Shown piece after piece: positions 31,547-43,473 of a stretch of 64,000 bases of DNA. The notes beneath the pieces are model-generated. The model was not told the origin of the DNA. It searched no databases and saw only the letters and a program-made list of their open reading frames with translations. The translations under genes were made by a program, and so were the position numbers. The stretch's first letter is position 1; the number at the start of each line of letters is the position of its first letter. Source of the DNA: Heterobasidion occidentale (Eukaryota; Basidiomycota; Agaricomycetes; Russulales; Bondarzewiaceae); contig JBCAQO010000014.1 of the NCBI GenBank assembly GCA_039111635.1, positions 186,001 to 250,000 on the forward strand, written 5' to 3'.

Positions 31547-33217
31547 ATGTCACTTGCCCCTGCACACCTCTTCTTAGCTCACTCCCCCCGCTACATTCTC
31601 AGTAACATCAGAATGACTTCCGCTGCTACCTCCCCTCACGCTTCCAACACCTCGTCCCCCAACCCCTTCATCCTCCGCACCATCACCCCTCCCACTACCA
31701 CCCCCACGCTCGTTGACGACACGGACTCGGACTACGACAGCGAAGACTACATCCCCTCGGAAGGCGTCCATGTTGATGACCCCCTCACAGAATTTGTCAT
31801 TCCCTGTTTCCCGGCTGAAATGCCGAACCCCCACATCGTCGTCCCACCGTTGGCTTTCGCAGTGCACAACGAAAACCCTCGTATCCGCATCCGCGCCCTA
31901 CCCAACCCCCTTCACGACCTCCGCCTCTACCAAGACCTGAAGACCAGTAACAGTATCTACCACCTCATGCTCGCTGAGGACGAGGCCCCCATCATTCTGA
32001 ACCAGCCAGGCTTGAAGAACCCTCGTGCCTTCCTTTTTTATTTACAGCAAGCGGTTTGGGCCCAATGCTATCAAGTATTCTCTGGGCCACTCAACCAAAC
32101 CCAAGCCATCCTCCTCGCCAACATCACCATCACCTCCTACCGCATGAAGGGGCTGATCAATCTCCCCGCCATCCGCAACGACATGATTAACTTCCGGTTA
32201 GGAGGCATCTTCGGCAGCAGTTCCGTCCTCCTCCAGACGCACACCATCGTGGCTTGGCTCGAAACTCTGGCTCGGATCCGTTACAAGGAGAACACTATCC
32301 GCTGGTTCTATTTCACAGGACTTAATGGGGCGCGTCTGGAGATAGAGGAGTACGTCCCTAAGGGACTCTTGCCGACTCACTCGTTCCCCCTTAACAGTTG
32401 TGGAGTTCACCCCGTCGCAAGCTACTGGTCAAGCGGAAGTGTCCCGGAAGATAACGTCAGGCCCTGGGTTATGACCAAGCCGGATCTACAGGAACAAGGT
32501 TTTCACCAGGTCGACGTCGAAGAACCCATGGTCGTCGATCCTCCGGCAATCACGGAACCAGTCCTCCCGGTCGCCCGACTCTTTCGACCCGCCGACGAAG
32601 AAACCACGGAATCCATGCGGCCCACCAGTCCCCCTTACGACCCCGAACAAGTCGTCCGGGATCGCCAGGTACTTCAGCCGTACCGGTACCACCCCCGTCA
32701 CCCCCTGCTGTGTCCCCATCCCCCCCCCTACTCAGCGACGACCTCACCCACCCTATCGTTGTCAACGAAGCCTCCCCCCAGTCGCCGGACGTTCCTGTCG
32801 CAACTGAGGAAGGATGGCCCGCAGACGCAATGGACTCCGAAAATGTCTGGCCTAACCCGCCTGCTCTCCCGCCTTCTCCACCCACCGACCCCGCCACTCG
32901 TACCTGCTGGGAATGCGGACGCTCCGGCCATCTCGTCGTGGGATGTCCAATCACGGGCATTCGCCAGAGAACATGTTACGGCGCGCGGTTTTCTTCAAGA
33001 CTACGATAGGCATCGCATGCAGTCCCGGTGCCTTCGTCTACAGATGGATAGGACGGCTGAGGAATACGGGTACCACAAGCAGGCGTTAGACCACTTGATC
33101 GACACCGCTAACTGGACCGGATACCCCGCTCGGAGCATCCCCACCTTCGACGAAGTCCACCTGAGGAGACCCGCCCCTACCATCGGTGCACCTGCCAAGC
33201 GCCGAAGACTTGTATAG
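31547..33217 (+). pseudogene. B ORF3: Gag-like protein with CCHC knuckle, two frame changes
   Basis: A 556-codon frame after pol. It has an acidic Ser/Thr/Pro-rich N-terminus (residues 1-90), a helical region of about 200 residues (LRLYQDLKTSNSIYHLMLAE, LFYLQQAVWAQCYQVFSG) and a Pro-rich linker. From about 32700 the protein-like sequence moves to the next frame, which encodes CWECGRSGHLVVGC at 32905-32946. It returns to the first frame near 32960-32990 for the last 75 residues. C-tracts near 32720 are likely slip sites. This is the architecture of Gag: capsid-like helices, linker and zinc knuckle. Codons are strongly C-ending, unlike the B pol. Origin and role unknown. Confidence 0.55.
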
Positions 33218-33228
33218 AGAGGGGGTAG
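33216..33228 (+). other. Family B polypurine tract
   Basis: agagagggggtag directly before the 3' LTR; the first bases overlap the ORF3 stop. Confidence 0.8.
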
Positions 33229-34059
33229 TGTTAGGACCGCGTCCTAACACGTGCTTCGCACGTGAGTGGATGGGCTGGTCAAGTGCTTCGGACTTGTTGC
33301 AGACTCGGACCGCTTTCAATGACTCCTTACCATTTACATGCTGATGCATGAACGCTGACTTCTGGTTCCTGATTCTCAATGTGGACAGACATTGGTTCCT
33401 GACCCCCGTTCCTGGTTCTTGATCGATCAAAGATGTGGATGGACATTAGTGATCGGATTACTATATTTGGATACATGGCAGGTCGATGAGGCATTCTAGC
33501 TTACGGATCTCGATCGTTGACTTCGGTACCTAAGAAGCACAGACCAGATCTTGATCCTGCCCTAGACACTTCTGTACGTAAATAGCCGAGATGAGCTTCT
33601 AAGAAGCTCAGCTCGTTCACCTGTAATACACTTGATCTCTGCACTGCACCCGGTGTCTGGCTACCTTCCTAGCCCACGCTTCGTGATCTCTGTCAGATCT
33701 GAGAAACTCTTTGCACGGTCTGACGAAGCACTGGACTCGTCTCCCTTCCCTCCCCTCCCTCTACTCATCCGCTTCTACACCGGACTAGCTGCCTTTCGCG
33801 TTCTCAGTTGGACACCCCCTCGTGTCATCTGTTGGACAGGAGAAGATCATCCGGTTCCTCCTCATCATCGAGAAGACCTCGAAGATCACCTTCTCAATCT
33901 ATTCGAGAACAAAGCCACAGCGACCCCGAGTTCCTCGAAAGAGCCCAAAGACGATCCATCGTCTTTATCCATTGGAGTCTACGACTATACGAACCAGTGG
34001 AGGTTTAGCCTAGGGACCCCTTCGTGCATCGGTGCACGTGATAGGTCTTCGACCTAACA
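33229..34059 (+). repeat. Family B 3' LTR
   Basis: 831 bp, same ends and motifs as 13014-13844, with about 13-16 scattered differences including compensating small indels. Confidence 0.93.
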
Positions 34060-34622
34060 ACAAGTTTCTGCACGAGATGACCCGAGTTCGACGACAGACG
34101 CCTTATGCTGGGTGCGAACAAGCTCGAGCTCCCTTTGAATGCTATGATTGTCAGCAATTAGACCGTCTGTCCTGAGACGAAACTCCTCAAGTTGATGCTG
34201 AAGGTTCTCGGCTTCTGATCTTGAACGGTTCGTCTCTGCTGCAAGCTGCTCCTTGTTCATGGTGCCAACTGTGCTCAGTCTTCTCTCCAGCTTGCTGTGG
34301 GCGATAACCTAATTTTCCTTAGTACAGCTTCTGCAGCTCACATCACTAGACTCACCAATTCATGTTCTTTACCCTTTAGCTCCTTCCCCAGCCACTCTAC
34401 ATCCATCGCCTTATCTGCTACTTCACGGCAAAAACTTTCACGTTCTTGACGGACTTTCTGGAGGTCCTCCCGGTAAGCTACCACCAAGGATTCGTGTTCC
34501 TCCTTTATATGCTGGACATGTCGCTGAAGTTCACCAATAGTACGACAACTATCCTGGAGGCTATCGCTGAGAGCAGTGTTCGATGATCTCAAGTCCTGAA
34601 TGGCGATCTGTGCTGATTCCAT
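34060..34622 (-). pseudogene. 5' exons of the host coiled-coil gene cut by element B
   Basis: Exons 34356-34622 and 34060-34308, separated by a 47-bp intron (34309-34355). The protein is a long charged helix (for example RQERESFCREVADKAMDVEW, RSRSEAENLQHQLEEFRLRT) typical of coiled-coil scaffolds. I chose the ATG at 34622 as start. An upstream frame from an ATG at 34821 can be joined through a 55-bp intron (34625-34679) and also stays in phase, giving 327 codons. B is inserted in codon 172 of the short model. No family recognised. Confidence 0.7.
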
Positions 34623-34822
34623 TACTATATGATTAGAGAGCGTCAGGATTACAGAAGCCAATGCAACGACAGGACTCACGACAATGGATGTTATAGAATT
34701 GTTTGAGGTTGCTCCGAAGGAGTTCCGAAGGTCTCAGGAGAGTCTCAGGAGTCGGCGGCTGTTGGCAGTGACGGAAGTAGATGACCCTTATTGATATGTC
34801 AATGCTGGCAACGATAGCCATC

Positions 34823-34907
34823 GGGCATATGGTGTAGTTGGTTTATCACGCTCGCTTAGCATTGCATTGTTTGCGAGAGGTGTCCGGTTCAATTCCGGAT
34901 ATGTCCA
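34823..34907 (+). tRNA. tRNA-Ala(AGC) with a 10-nt intron
   Basis: The acceptor stem GGGCATA/TATGTCC contains a G3:U70 pair, the alanine identity element. The anticodon stem CTCGC/GCGAG is perfect, with anticodon AGC at 34858-34860. The T arm is TCCGG-TTCAATT-CCGGA and the discriminator is A. The anticodon loop is 17 nt, explained by an intron ttgcattgtt at 34862-34871 between positions 37 and 38. T-runs after 34914 can terminate Pol III. Confidence 0.92.
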
Positions 34908-35261
34908 AATTGTTGTTTTCACTTTTTGAAACCCACTCGACGATTGTTTTGTCAAATGTATCAAACATGTCGTTCCTCAGCGCTTCAGCTTCGAATTTTT
35001 ATATCTAACGCGGTTTTATACCGGGCGACAACTTGCAATAATTACGAGTTCGCTACGACACCTGCATGGCTCACCCCTCACAGTCAACCTTCGACCTTAC
35101 AGCCCCGCGCTTCGCTCGAGCAAAGTACGTGTGCGCGGACTCAGTTATTCGATTCTGAAGGTGCATCCATATGCAAGTATATCAGCATTTTCCTCGAGAT
35201 CAATCTTGGAGCTTGGACATTTGCATTGACCAATATCTATGAAGGCATATTGACATCTAAC

Positions 35262-36659
35262 TTACTGTACGTCTTGCATCTGAACGTCCCCGTCCCCCGA
35301 GTCTGAAGCAAGTAGTGCATCTGCTGCGCGTCTCAGTGTCGAGATCTTTTGCCGCATGACCTTGGTAGACTCCAGGAGGAGCCGCTCTGGAACGTAAGGT
35401 CCTTCTGATTCGATATTGACTACGTGATTTCCCAAAGTATTATGGTGAGATGATTGGGGTCTGGGCGACCTGAAAAGCGAGCTGCTTACAGATGAAATGA
35501 TCCCGCACGCGCGCAAGCTGCACGCAGCCTTCAAACTCTGGATGCCGCAGTACTTCGCGGCTCATGCTCTCCTTTCTGGCGCCTCGTTCATCCACGCTCA
35601 CGGCTTTTGTGACTGGGTCTACGTTTATGACGCCAGGGGAGAAACATTTTTGCAACTTTTCCGCATGTTGGGGGGGGACAGGCTTTTTGGGATTCAGAAT
35701 GATGTGCGGAAGGAGGCGGTAGCTCGCCGTGGCTACATGATGAATTTACTCAAGCGCCCAGTCATATCAGGAAGGGGATGGACAAACCGACAGCGCTGAA
35801 CTTGGCGTGATCTTTCCCTACGCCTTTGACTGCATGCATTTCCATGCACACTTCTTGCCCTGGTCGCAGCTTCATGAGGACAATGTTTGGGTTGGTTGGC
35901 GCAGGTGGGACAGGAAACACGGTTGCTTGTTCTCCTTGAGGAATCCACTCTAACTGGCCGGAGAGTACTTCCGAGTTAATATATAACTGTGAGGCCTCTG
36001 TGGCGTCTTTTGGTGCAGCTGTATTGCGCGTACAGGTGACATCGAGTTTGAAGACAATCGTATTACGGTCTGTCGCTTGGTCGCTCATGTCTAAGAAAGG
36101 GAGCAGAACAAGCAATTGGAGGGTGGGAATGTGAGCAGAGAGATATGCGCGACGCACTTTCTTTCATTTCCATGAAGTCTGGATCGACATTTAATGGGAT
36201 CATGCCCAGCCGCTGAGAGAACACCTCATCTACCATGACTGAAGTATTGTTCCAAACATATACAAACTCTATGGCTACTGCTGGCACCTTTCGGTCTCCT
36301 GATTCAATCAATTAATCTATAGACAGAGATCAGAACACACCTCAGCTACTAGTATTCGCCGCAACGCATTCGCAATTGACGCGTCGACGCCGACCAAGTC
36401 AAATTCGATGGATAAGTTTGAGAGGCTTTGCACCTTTACTCTCAGCTTCTACTCAAAGTGCGCGACAATAGTGGATAAGTCAGCTTAATCATTGGTGGTA
36501 AACATTCCTCACCTGCTTGAATTTGCCGAGATCCCATGAATGGTCTTCATCGGGGTAATGTCCGGGGTAGTCTGTGCTCGATACGTTGGTGACACGTTCT
36601 ACGTTTACTCCTACATGTCGTCGTGGGTCGTATTGAGAGGATGTGGATGCGTGAGCCAT
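35262..36659 (-). CDS. RPC40: RNA polymerase I and III subunit AC40 (RPC40/POLR1C family)
   Basis: Shared alpha-like subunit of RNA polymerases I and III, which pairs with AC19 during enzyme assembly in the nucleus. Six exons: 36513-36659, 36341-36445, 36158-36287, 35788-36090, 35490-35732 and 35262-35419, totalling 362 codons with every intron phase consistent and introns of 53-70 bp. Recognisable blocks include the N-terminal dimerisation region ([20 protein letters not shown]), the subunit signature [20 protein letters not shown], the [20 protein letters not shown] block and [10 protein letters not shown] with LARVRDHFI at the C-terminus. Length matches the family. The start is the MAHAST ATG; an upstream in-frame codon exists but extends beyond the family N-terminus. 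Divergent from the next gene, about 400 bp away. Confidence 0.93.
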
Positions 36660-37061
36660 TTTTGAGGGGCAGGAGGAGAAAATGTAACGCAGTATGACAT
36701 GGTGTGACACCCCGCGTCTGCCGCGGGCCCGCGGCCACTGCCGGGTGACGAAGTCCAAGGCGAGCTAGCTACTGCGGACAAATTCAGTTGTAGTATGCTG
36801 TTCTCCTCATTTTCCAGCAAAAGCGTGTACTATATAGGAGGATATAGGCTGATTCAGTGGATCTCCTAGTATCCTGAAAAGAAGGCCGATGTCAAGACTC
36901 ATTACGTCTTTCCGTTGCACAGCCAAAACCGATACAGTGCGGACATAAAGACCCGCAGCAGTCTTAAGCGCCTCGAGTCGTGTACCTACCACTTCCGCTT
37001 TGTACGTGCACCAGCTATTCAAGCGTTGAAGACGAGTCAGGTTAGCACCGAACCTTGCATC

Positions 37062-38491
37062 ATGATTATCGACAAACCAGACAAGAGGACGGGACCGACC
37101 CCCGTCGAGGCGCCACCTTCATATGCCTCTGCCCTCCAAACAAGTGGAAGCAGTACAACGACTTACTCCCCTGATCCTAAGGTCGTATACACGCCTTCTC
37201 AGCCTTACCCCGCCGCGCTCTTCCCCCCAGCCCCCAAGAAGCCGGGAAAACCAAATCGACGTTGGTTTTCATTTGGGATATCCAAAACCGCCAAGCAAGT
37301 CCGGTCAACAACCCAGGATATTCTCCGTGATCTCGTTAAACAACATCCCTCGACTGAGTTCGCGTCTGTTCTCGACAGCTGTGCGGAGGCATGCGCCGCT
37401 CACGGAGTCAGCCTTTCACAGATCATACAAGATCCATTCATCGAGAACCATTTAGCAGTATACTGGGCAATCATCAAACGCCCCTCCGACAGCGCCAAGT
37501 TCTACTCTTCAAATATACATGCTGTTCCCGAATCCGATGCACTTGTTATGGCTCTCCTCGCCGCATCGTCTCCAATCAGTGCAACCACAGTCTCGGAGGT
37601 GCGTTTGGCATGCCTCGCCAACTCGGATCATGCCCTCTTTCAGCGCATCAAACGACGGTTCGATGCGTTTTCGCTGCTATCCGGTGTGGATGCGATCTTA
37701 CTTGCCACCAACGGAGTTCGTATGGAGGATCGAGGTGACAATGTAACGGTTGAGGATGTGCGGGGAAACGCACGCGCATTTATCGCGAGGTTCGAAATCA
37801 TCCAATTTCAGCTGAGGATGAAGGTGTCCAAGAAGGTGGATGTGGAGTTCATCGCGAAAGGTTTGATTCTCATGGAAAACTTTTGATATTTTCCAGAAGG
37901 CCTGACCAATCTACGCAGGCCGATTTTGGCGTCTGTCCTTCTTGGTCACTCCCGAGACCCACATCAATGTCCACCATCGGGCTGGCTCCTGGCTGGTCGT
38001 TCTGACCCTCCTTGAGCACAGCCCTCCTACCTGGATTGACTCACAACTTGTCATATCTGAACCGCCGCCTTCACCCAATCCTGACTCTGGAACGTCCACC
38101 GTCCCCACACCATCCCCTTCCGATGCCTTGCCGAGTTACCCGTCTGTTCGGTACCAGGCTCCACCGCAGCATCCCGCAAGGGACTCTATTTTCCGGTCAA
38201 AAGGGAAAAAGTCCAAGCCAGCGGTGAATCTTAGGATCAAGTCGGGGTCGAAGCAGCTATCTCCTCAGTCTTCGCAGTCCAGTGGGCCGCATCAGATCAC
38301 AGTATCTCTAGAGGACAGTCCCGTGGGAGCTGACCTTCAATACGAGTAAGTCGCTGGCATATACCTATAGGGACCGTGTGATTGAAGCTATCTCGCGCAG
38401 AGGATCGTCTTACATTGATTCATCTGGCACCCTCAATGCGACTCTAAAAGCTCATCTGGTGAAGCCGGACAGTGACTGCATCATATGCTGA
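37062..38491 (+). CDS. Proline-rich protein of unknown function
   Basis: Three exons (37062-37860, 37919-38345, 38401-38491) giving 439 codons with consistent phases. Introns of 58 and 55 bp end in TACGCAG and GCGCAG. The N-terminus (MIIDKPDKRTGPTPVEAPPS) and the region after residue 290 are Pro/Ser-rich; a helical domain of about 200 residues lies between (TTQDILRDLVKQHPSTEFAS, AVYWAIIKRPSDSAKF). The protein ends in CIIC. There is no signal peptide or membrane span. The frame is open upstream of the ATG but without another ATG. I do not recognise a family. Confidence 0.75.
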
Positions 38492-39956
38492 ACTCTCCTC
38501 TGTTTTCTTTGTCAACATAGCACGTTTATCGCTCATTTACCCCTCGCTATGACCCCACGACCCTAATGATGTGAATGGACGCTGTAGAAGACCACACGGT
38601 TGTACTCTTCTGATGGATGACGTTCCACATTGCATTCCTACTTGTATTGTTTTTTCGCGCCGTTCTGGTCTGTTATTGTTCTCACATAGTCTCTGTTGTG
38701 CTGATCCATCTCCGCTGTCATTGAAATCAATTCTAGATCCTTGTTACCGGAAGCCTATCGTTATGATTGCTGCTCATTCGCATTAGATACGGCTCTAAGA
38801 TCGAACGCCCACACTGGATTTGGATCGTTTGACCTGATGTCAGCCTAAGTTCCAATGATCCACGGCATGTTTATATTGAATAGGTGTGTACGTGTCTAAG
38901 GCTTTTTCAGAATTAAATAAAACCTTAGGGCTTGAATTGCTCCACATGTTTCGGCTAGCATGTGGAAGTATCATATCATCGTATCGCCTGCAATAACGTG
39001 CCGATCCGGAGTTCTTTGAGGAGGGACATATGCTACCTGTCCACAAACCCGACAATGTGCCAAAGTTTGTGCAGGGTCAAGTGGAAGGCCATCGACAGGA
39101 CGGATTTTGTTCAATCTCTGCGCGGGTTTTTGGATCCGATTCAATGTAGTGAGCTATTGTAGTCTGGTTCACTTCTTCAGTTCCCATTGATGATATTATA
39201 TATATGATGAATATCACTATTCTCACTCGCTATTCGAACAGACTTGTGAAGTTGTGAGTTCTGCCATCACAAAATCATTTCACCGCCCGACATGTGGAGT
39301 GGAATCATTCAACTTGTCGTGATCAATTATACCGACGTTAGCGGCTGCAGTTCACGGAATAGCGTACTTATTTCTGTTGTATCGTCACTCGTTCACTCAA
39401 CATAGCCAGAGACCTCATAGCCTCCTGCACTTTGAAAATTCCTGAGAACTTGTTATCAGTTTTGTCACCGACGTAATATCCGTCGACCTTTTTGTCGTCC
39501 CTTTTACTGAACACGGACTTTTGCCCATCCCGGATCGTTGACATGCTCATTTTTGCCACCGCTGCCGTACACAAGTCTATCAGCTTCTTTCAAGGGAGCA
39601 TTTTGAGCTCAATCGGTGAAAACTCGGGCACGCGTCATGCCCTCCATGTGTAAGGGACCAACGGCGGAACACAAAGCGAACGCGATACCCGAAAACCTAT
39701 GCATATCTGCCCTTCCTCACACCAATTCTGCAGGTAAGGCGCGATCCTACAAGGGGAAATCTCGGCAAGTGCCGAACGACTTCCTCGGCGGCCCGCATTG
39801 CAACGTCGTGCCTTTGCGAATTTTGGTAGCCCTACTGCCAATCTTCGTCGCTGAAGCGCTGAATGGTGAAGATTCTGTTCTACTCGCGCCATGCAATTTG
39901 TAGGTCTCGCTCACTTTCAAGGATGTCGGAGCTTGTTCGGTTTTTCGGTCTGCGGG
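38492..39956. other. Intergenic region without a supported gene
   Basis: About 1.46 kb. The ORFs here are below 100 codons and none resembles a family or joins neighbours through clean introns. A minus-strand frame at 39368-39574 (68 codons, ending KVQEAMRSLAMLSERVT) is the most protein-like but has no support. Confidence 0.5.
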
Positions 39957-39963
39957 TATAAAA
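39957..39963 (+). promoter_or_regulatory. TATA box of the lactonase-like gene
   Basis: TATAAAA, about 143 bp before the ATG at 40106. Confidence 0.45.
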
Positions 39964-40105
39964 CCTTGGTGACGATTGAGCGATAAGATCGACCTCTACA
40001 CCTCCCCAAATATCGCTCCTTTTGCTCGACTTAACCCTCGCCTTGTCACTGACATCCTCTGCAACTGGAATCTCTGCGGGTTTTGGACTGACCGTGAAAG
40101 TCAAC

Positions 40106-41270
40106 ATGGTCTACCATATTCTTGTTGCCTCGTACACAGAGTCGGTATTTACTCTCGCATTTGATCCTGTCGCCTCCTCGCTTGAGATCATCTCGTCTCT
40201 CAAGGTCGGGCATCGCCCGTCTTGGATCACGTCGCATCCAGGGGACTCTTCCATTGTCTTCGCAGGATTGGAGCAAACAGAAGGCCGCGTGATTGTCTTG
40301 AAGTACGACGAGCGCGGTCAGGGAAAGGTCCTCGGCAGCTTCAGCAGCGGCGGGAGAGACCCCGCCTCCCTCCTTGCCACGAAGGATACCCTTTTTGTTG
40401 GAAACGTACGTCTTTGTCGATTTTAATCACCCTCTATTCGGTACATATACAGATCTGCAGTATTCATCCGGCACCGTTCTCGCTGCGCCATTATCCACCC
40501 AATCCCCTTTCCTCCATCAATCAGCGCCCGCTGTCGTCCAACTACGGGGTAAGGGACCGAACACAGAACGCCAGGAAGCATCCCACCCTCACCAAGTTGT
40601 CCTCATCCCCAAGCGCGAAGAACTTCTAGTGCCTGATTTGGGGGCAGATAAGACGTGGAGATTCATCAAGGACGATAAGGGGGCGTGGTCGCCTGCAGGG
40701 CATGTTGACTACAAGCCGGGGAGCGGGCCTCGACATGTTGTCTTCCATGGTGTGTTCAATTTTCTATTGACTTCTGTCTCCATATTAGCGAGCCGGTATC
40801 CTGACGGTTGTGCAGATGGCAATATGTACACTCTTCTCGAACTCACCAGTCAACTTGTGACGCATCGTCTTCCCTCACTCCCATCTTCCCCCACAACCTT
40901 ATCTACAGTGGCCACTCTCTCCAACCCCCCGCAGCCCCTGGGTGACATGCTCGCTGCTGAGCTTCTCCTATATCCATCGCCTAAACCTTATCTATATGTC
41001 TCTAACCGCAACGACCCATCCCCCCTTGGGGATTCTATTGCCATTTTCTCGCTTTCCAACCCAAAAGTGCCACAGCTCGTGAACGAGGTGCGTACTGGAC
41101 TTCGGCATGCCCGCGGCATGCAGATAGACCCACATGGCAAGTGGCTCATTGCTGGAGGTGTTCATGGCGGTGGTGTCAAAATATATGAAAGGGACAACGC
41201 GGGTCAAACGTTGAAAGGGGTTGCGAAGAATGACAGCGTGCAGAGTCCGACTGGGTTCCTGTGGTTGTAG
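40106..41270 (+). CDS. Lactonase-family seven-bladed beta-propeller protein
   Basis: Related to 6-phosphogluconolactonase/carboxymuconate cyclase propellers (lactonase family). Three exons (40106-40405, 40461-40749, 40816-41270), 348 codons, with introns of 55 and 66 bp and consistent phases. Typical features are the start MVYHILVASYTESVFTLAFD, the strand-turn block SHPGDSSIVFAGLEQTEGRV, GSGPRHVVFHDGNMYTLLEL across intron 2, YLYVSNRNDPSPLGDSIAIF, and the C-terminal ARGMQIDPHGKWLIAGG. Length fits the family. An earlier ATG (40022) would add 28 residues that resemble a weak signal; I prefer the conserved start. The substrate cannot be inferred. Confidence 0.88.
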
Positions 41271-41404
41271 CGGGAGGCCGGGGTGGACTTGTACGACTAG
41301 ATGACGACGAGTGTGTAACATGTATTCTGGTTTATAGACATTCCACTCGTAAACGTTGGTCGATTTCGAACGTCCCACGAAACAAAAGGCATTCACTATG
41401 CACT

Positions 41405-43173
41405 TCATGCGCCGATGATACCTTGCTCAACCAGCCTCTTCATCTCCTCCTCCGAAAGTCCAAGCTTATCCACCAAAACTTCCTTGTTATGTTGGCCCAA
41501 ATCCGGCCCGGCCCACCTCGTCTTTGCATCGCATCCTTCTAAGACCGGCGCCACCATAGGCATTTTCACGGTCCACCCTTCCCCCCCTTCCTCTTGCTTC
41601 CTCTTCCCGACCCAAACGTCTTCGATACTTCCGCGCGCCTTGATCTGCTCGCCTTCTACAATGTCTTTCACATTGACGACCCGTCCGACGGGCACACCGA
41701 TCTTCCTCAGTGTTTCCAACACCTCCTCCGCGTGCCTTTGCTTTGTCCAATCCGAAATGGCGCGCTCAATCTCCTCTTGCCGATCGACCCGGTGGTTATT
41801 CCGCCTGTAATTAGGTCCTACGAGGTCCGACCTGCCGATGGTGATCATGAGGCGTTCGTACATAGAGTCAGCATTGGCGCCAATGATAACATAGGTCGGT
41901 GCGGTGGGTGTCGAAGGGGATGGAAGGCAAGGATAGGCATTAGTCGGCACAATACCGGTGATGGAGGAGCCAGAGGGCCCGCGAACCTGGAAGGGACTGC
42001 ATAAGAAAGATAAGAGCCTGAATACAAGGGCGCTGTACTTTTCCCTTGCGGTCATATTCAGGAATAATCCCTTCCATAAGGTTCAGCATACTAGAGAACA
42101 TATGGCTCTTTAGCTCTACTGAGCTGTGAACTAGATTGCGATCGATTACCTCTCCAAGATGCTAACATCGACGGTTGATCCTCCCGCCAGACCATTGTCC
42201 TGCTTCACGCGCCGGGCGAGTAGAGCGAGCACCTATGTCCATGCGTACTGAGCTTCAAATTATACCTCGGCAATCCGACTGATAGAAGACAAACCGTGCC
42301 GAAAGCAGCATGTAAACCTGCCACGGAATCCCCGAGACTGATATTCGGGCGCACAGGTGGTCCTGCAAGTGCACCCGTCTTTGGATCTGGGAACCCGTTG
42401 ATGTATCGGAAACCAGACTCGGCCTCGCACACCGAGGCGTACCCAGGGCGCGTGGACCAAGGTCCAGTCTGTCCGTAGCCCGAAACACGTGTGAAAATGA
42501 GGGATGGGTTCAGAGGCCGAAGATCTTCAGGGCCGAGCCCCCATTTCTCGAGAGCTGATCACCACGGGTCGATGATTCATCCTCGGAATGATGAAGTATA
42601 ATCAAAGGCTCACTTCCAGGTTTGAAGTTCTCGATGACCACATCTGATTCAAGCGCTAACTTCTTCACCAATCTTAGACAGCAGTCAATCTCCTGTGCGA
42701 AACGATCGGATGATCAATGTAACTCACGCGCGTCCCTCCTCTTTCCGCATATCAATAGTGACACTCTTCTTATTCCTTCCCAGGCTGCGGAACCAAGGAC
42801 TCGTGCCATCGACATCGAGTTCGCGCCAAATGCGTAGTGGATCTCCCGTAAACGGTGGTTCGACTTTGATCACTTCTGCGCCGAAATGTCTGGCACAAGT
42901 GAGCGATGCGACAGACGAAGGATGAATCAAGATGAGTACCCAAGAAGCTGACCTGCGAATGGGCCAGCGATTAACTGTCCAAGCTCGAGGACACGGATGC
43001 CGGTCAGTGGGAGATTGTCAGGAGTGTCAGGCGGCGTTGTTGTCCTAACAATGCAGATGAATCGACCTATTCTGAATCAAAAACGTTTACTTTACTCACA
43101 GCTTGCGGAGAGATGATGCAAAGCCCTGAAAGGGACGACAAGAGGTCCTGTATTGAACCGAGCGAGACAACAT
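41405..43173 (-). CDS. Family III CoA-transferase (CaiB/BaiF), likely mitochondrial
   Basis: Eight exons (43100-43173, 42940-43044, 42728-42889, 42614-42672, 42295-42554, 42150-42232, 42039-42105, 41405-41986) total 464 codons with all phases consistent. The first exon encodes a basic amphipathic leader (MLSRSVQYRTSCRPFQGFAS), a mitochondrial targeting signal. It is followed by LTGIRVLELGQLIAGPFAGQ and FGAEVIKVEPP, the CoA-binding hallmark of the family. LGDSVAGLHAAFG contains the expected catalytic Asp. The C-terminal domain has ITGIVPTNAYPCL and GVPVGRVVNVKDIVEGEQI. The enzyme moves CoA between carboxylic acids; succinyl-CoA:glutarate CoA-transferase (SUGCT-like) is the closest guess, the exact substrate unknown. 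Confidence 0.9.
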
Positions 43174-43473
43174 GGTATTCCGAGTCAAGGTTTGTGGCTA
43201 ACCGAGATTCGTGGGATCTCCATGCCCAGCGCTTTTTATAAACTGCGAGTATGCGGTCGTGAATGCACATGATGAAGGTCTCGGACGTGGATGTCCTTCG
43301 CCGTCGATGCAGATGATGGTCAAGACGAGGGAACACGCGCGAGTCGGCCGAGAGAGACCGATGGGACCATCGGCCGATAACTTGAAGGGGTTATGAAGTT
43401 GAGGCTATTTGCTACAATGTGCGCTTAGGAGATTACATCTAGACATACATCTCTTTGCAGTCTCTTTGCCCGC

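Larger units (their letters stand above)
13014..34059 (+). mobile_element. Complete Ty3/gypsy chromovirus of family B, with A2 nested inside
   Basis: 21.0 kb overall, 10.4 kb without the nested A2. It has two 831-bp LTRs, perfect 5-bp target duplications, a self-complementary primer-binding site, gag, DSGAT protease, RT with YMDD, RNase H, integrase, a chromodomain, a Gag-like third ORF and a polypurine tract. By eye the two LTRs differ at about 13-16 positions, so the insertion is fairly young, but the coding region already has several frameshifts and stops. Confidence 0.93.

Noticed and set aside
36915..37061. Longer start for the proline-rich protein
   Set aside because: The upstream frame opens with a non-ATG codon and has no ATG before 37062, which has normal context.
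39635..39892. Arg/Cys-rich minus-strand frame between the proline-rich and lactonase genes
   Set aside because: Overlaps an equally open plus-strand frame; composition looks random and nothing joins it to other exons.
40022..40105. Upstream ATG adding a signal-like leader to the lactonase-family protein
   Set aside because: The family normally begins at the MVYHILVASY position; the extension is only weakly hydrophobic at its head and could be 5' UTR.
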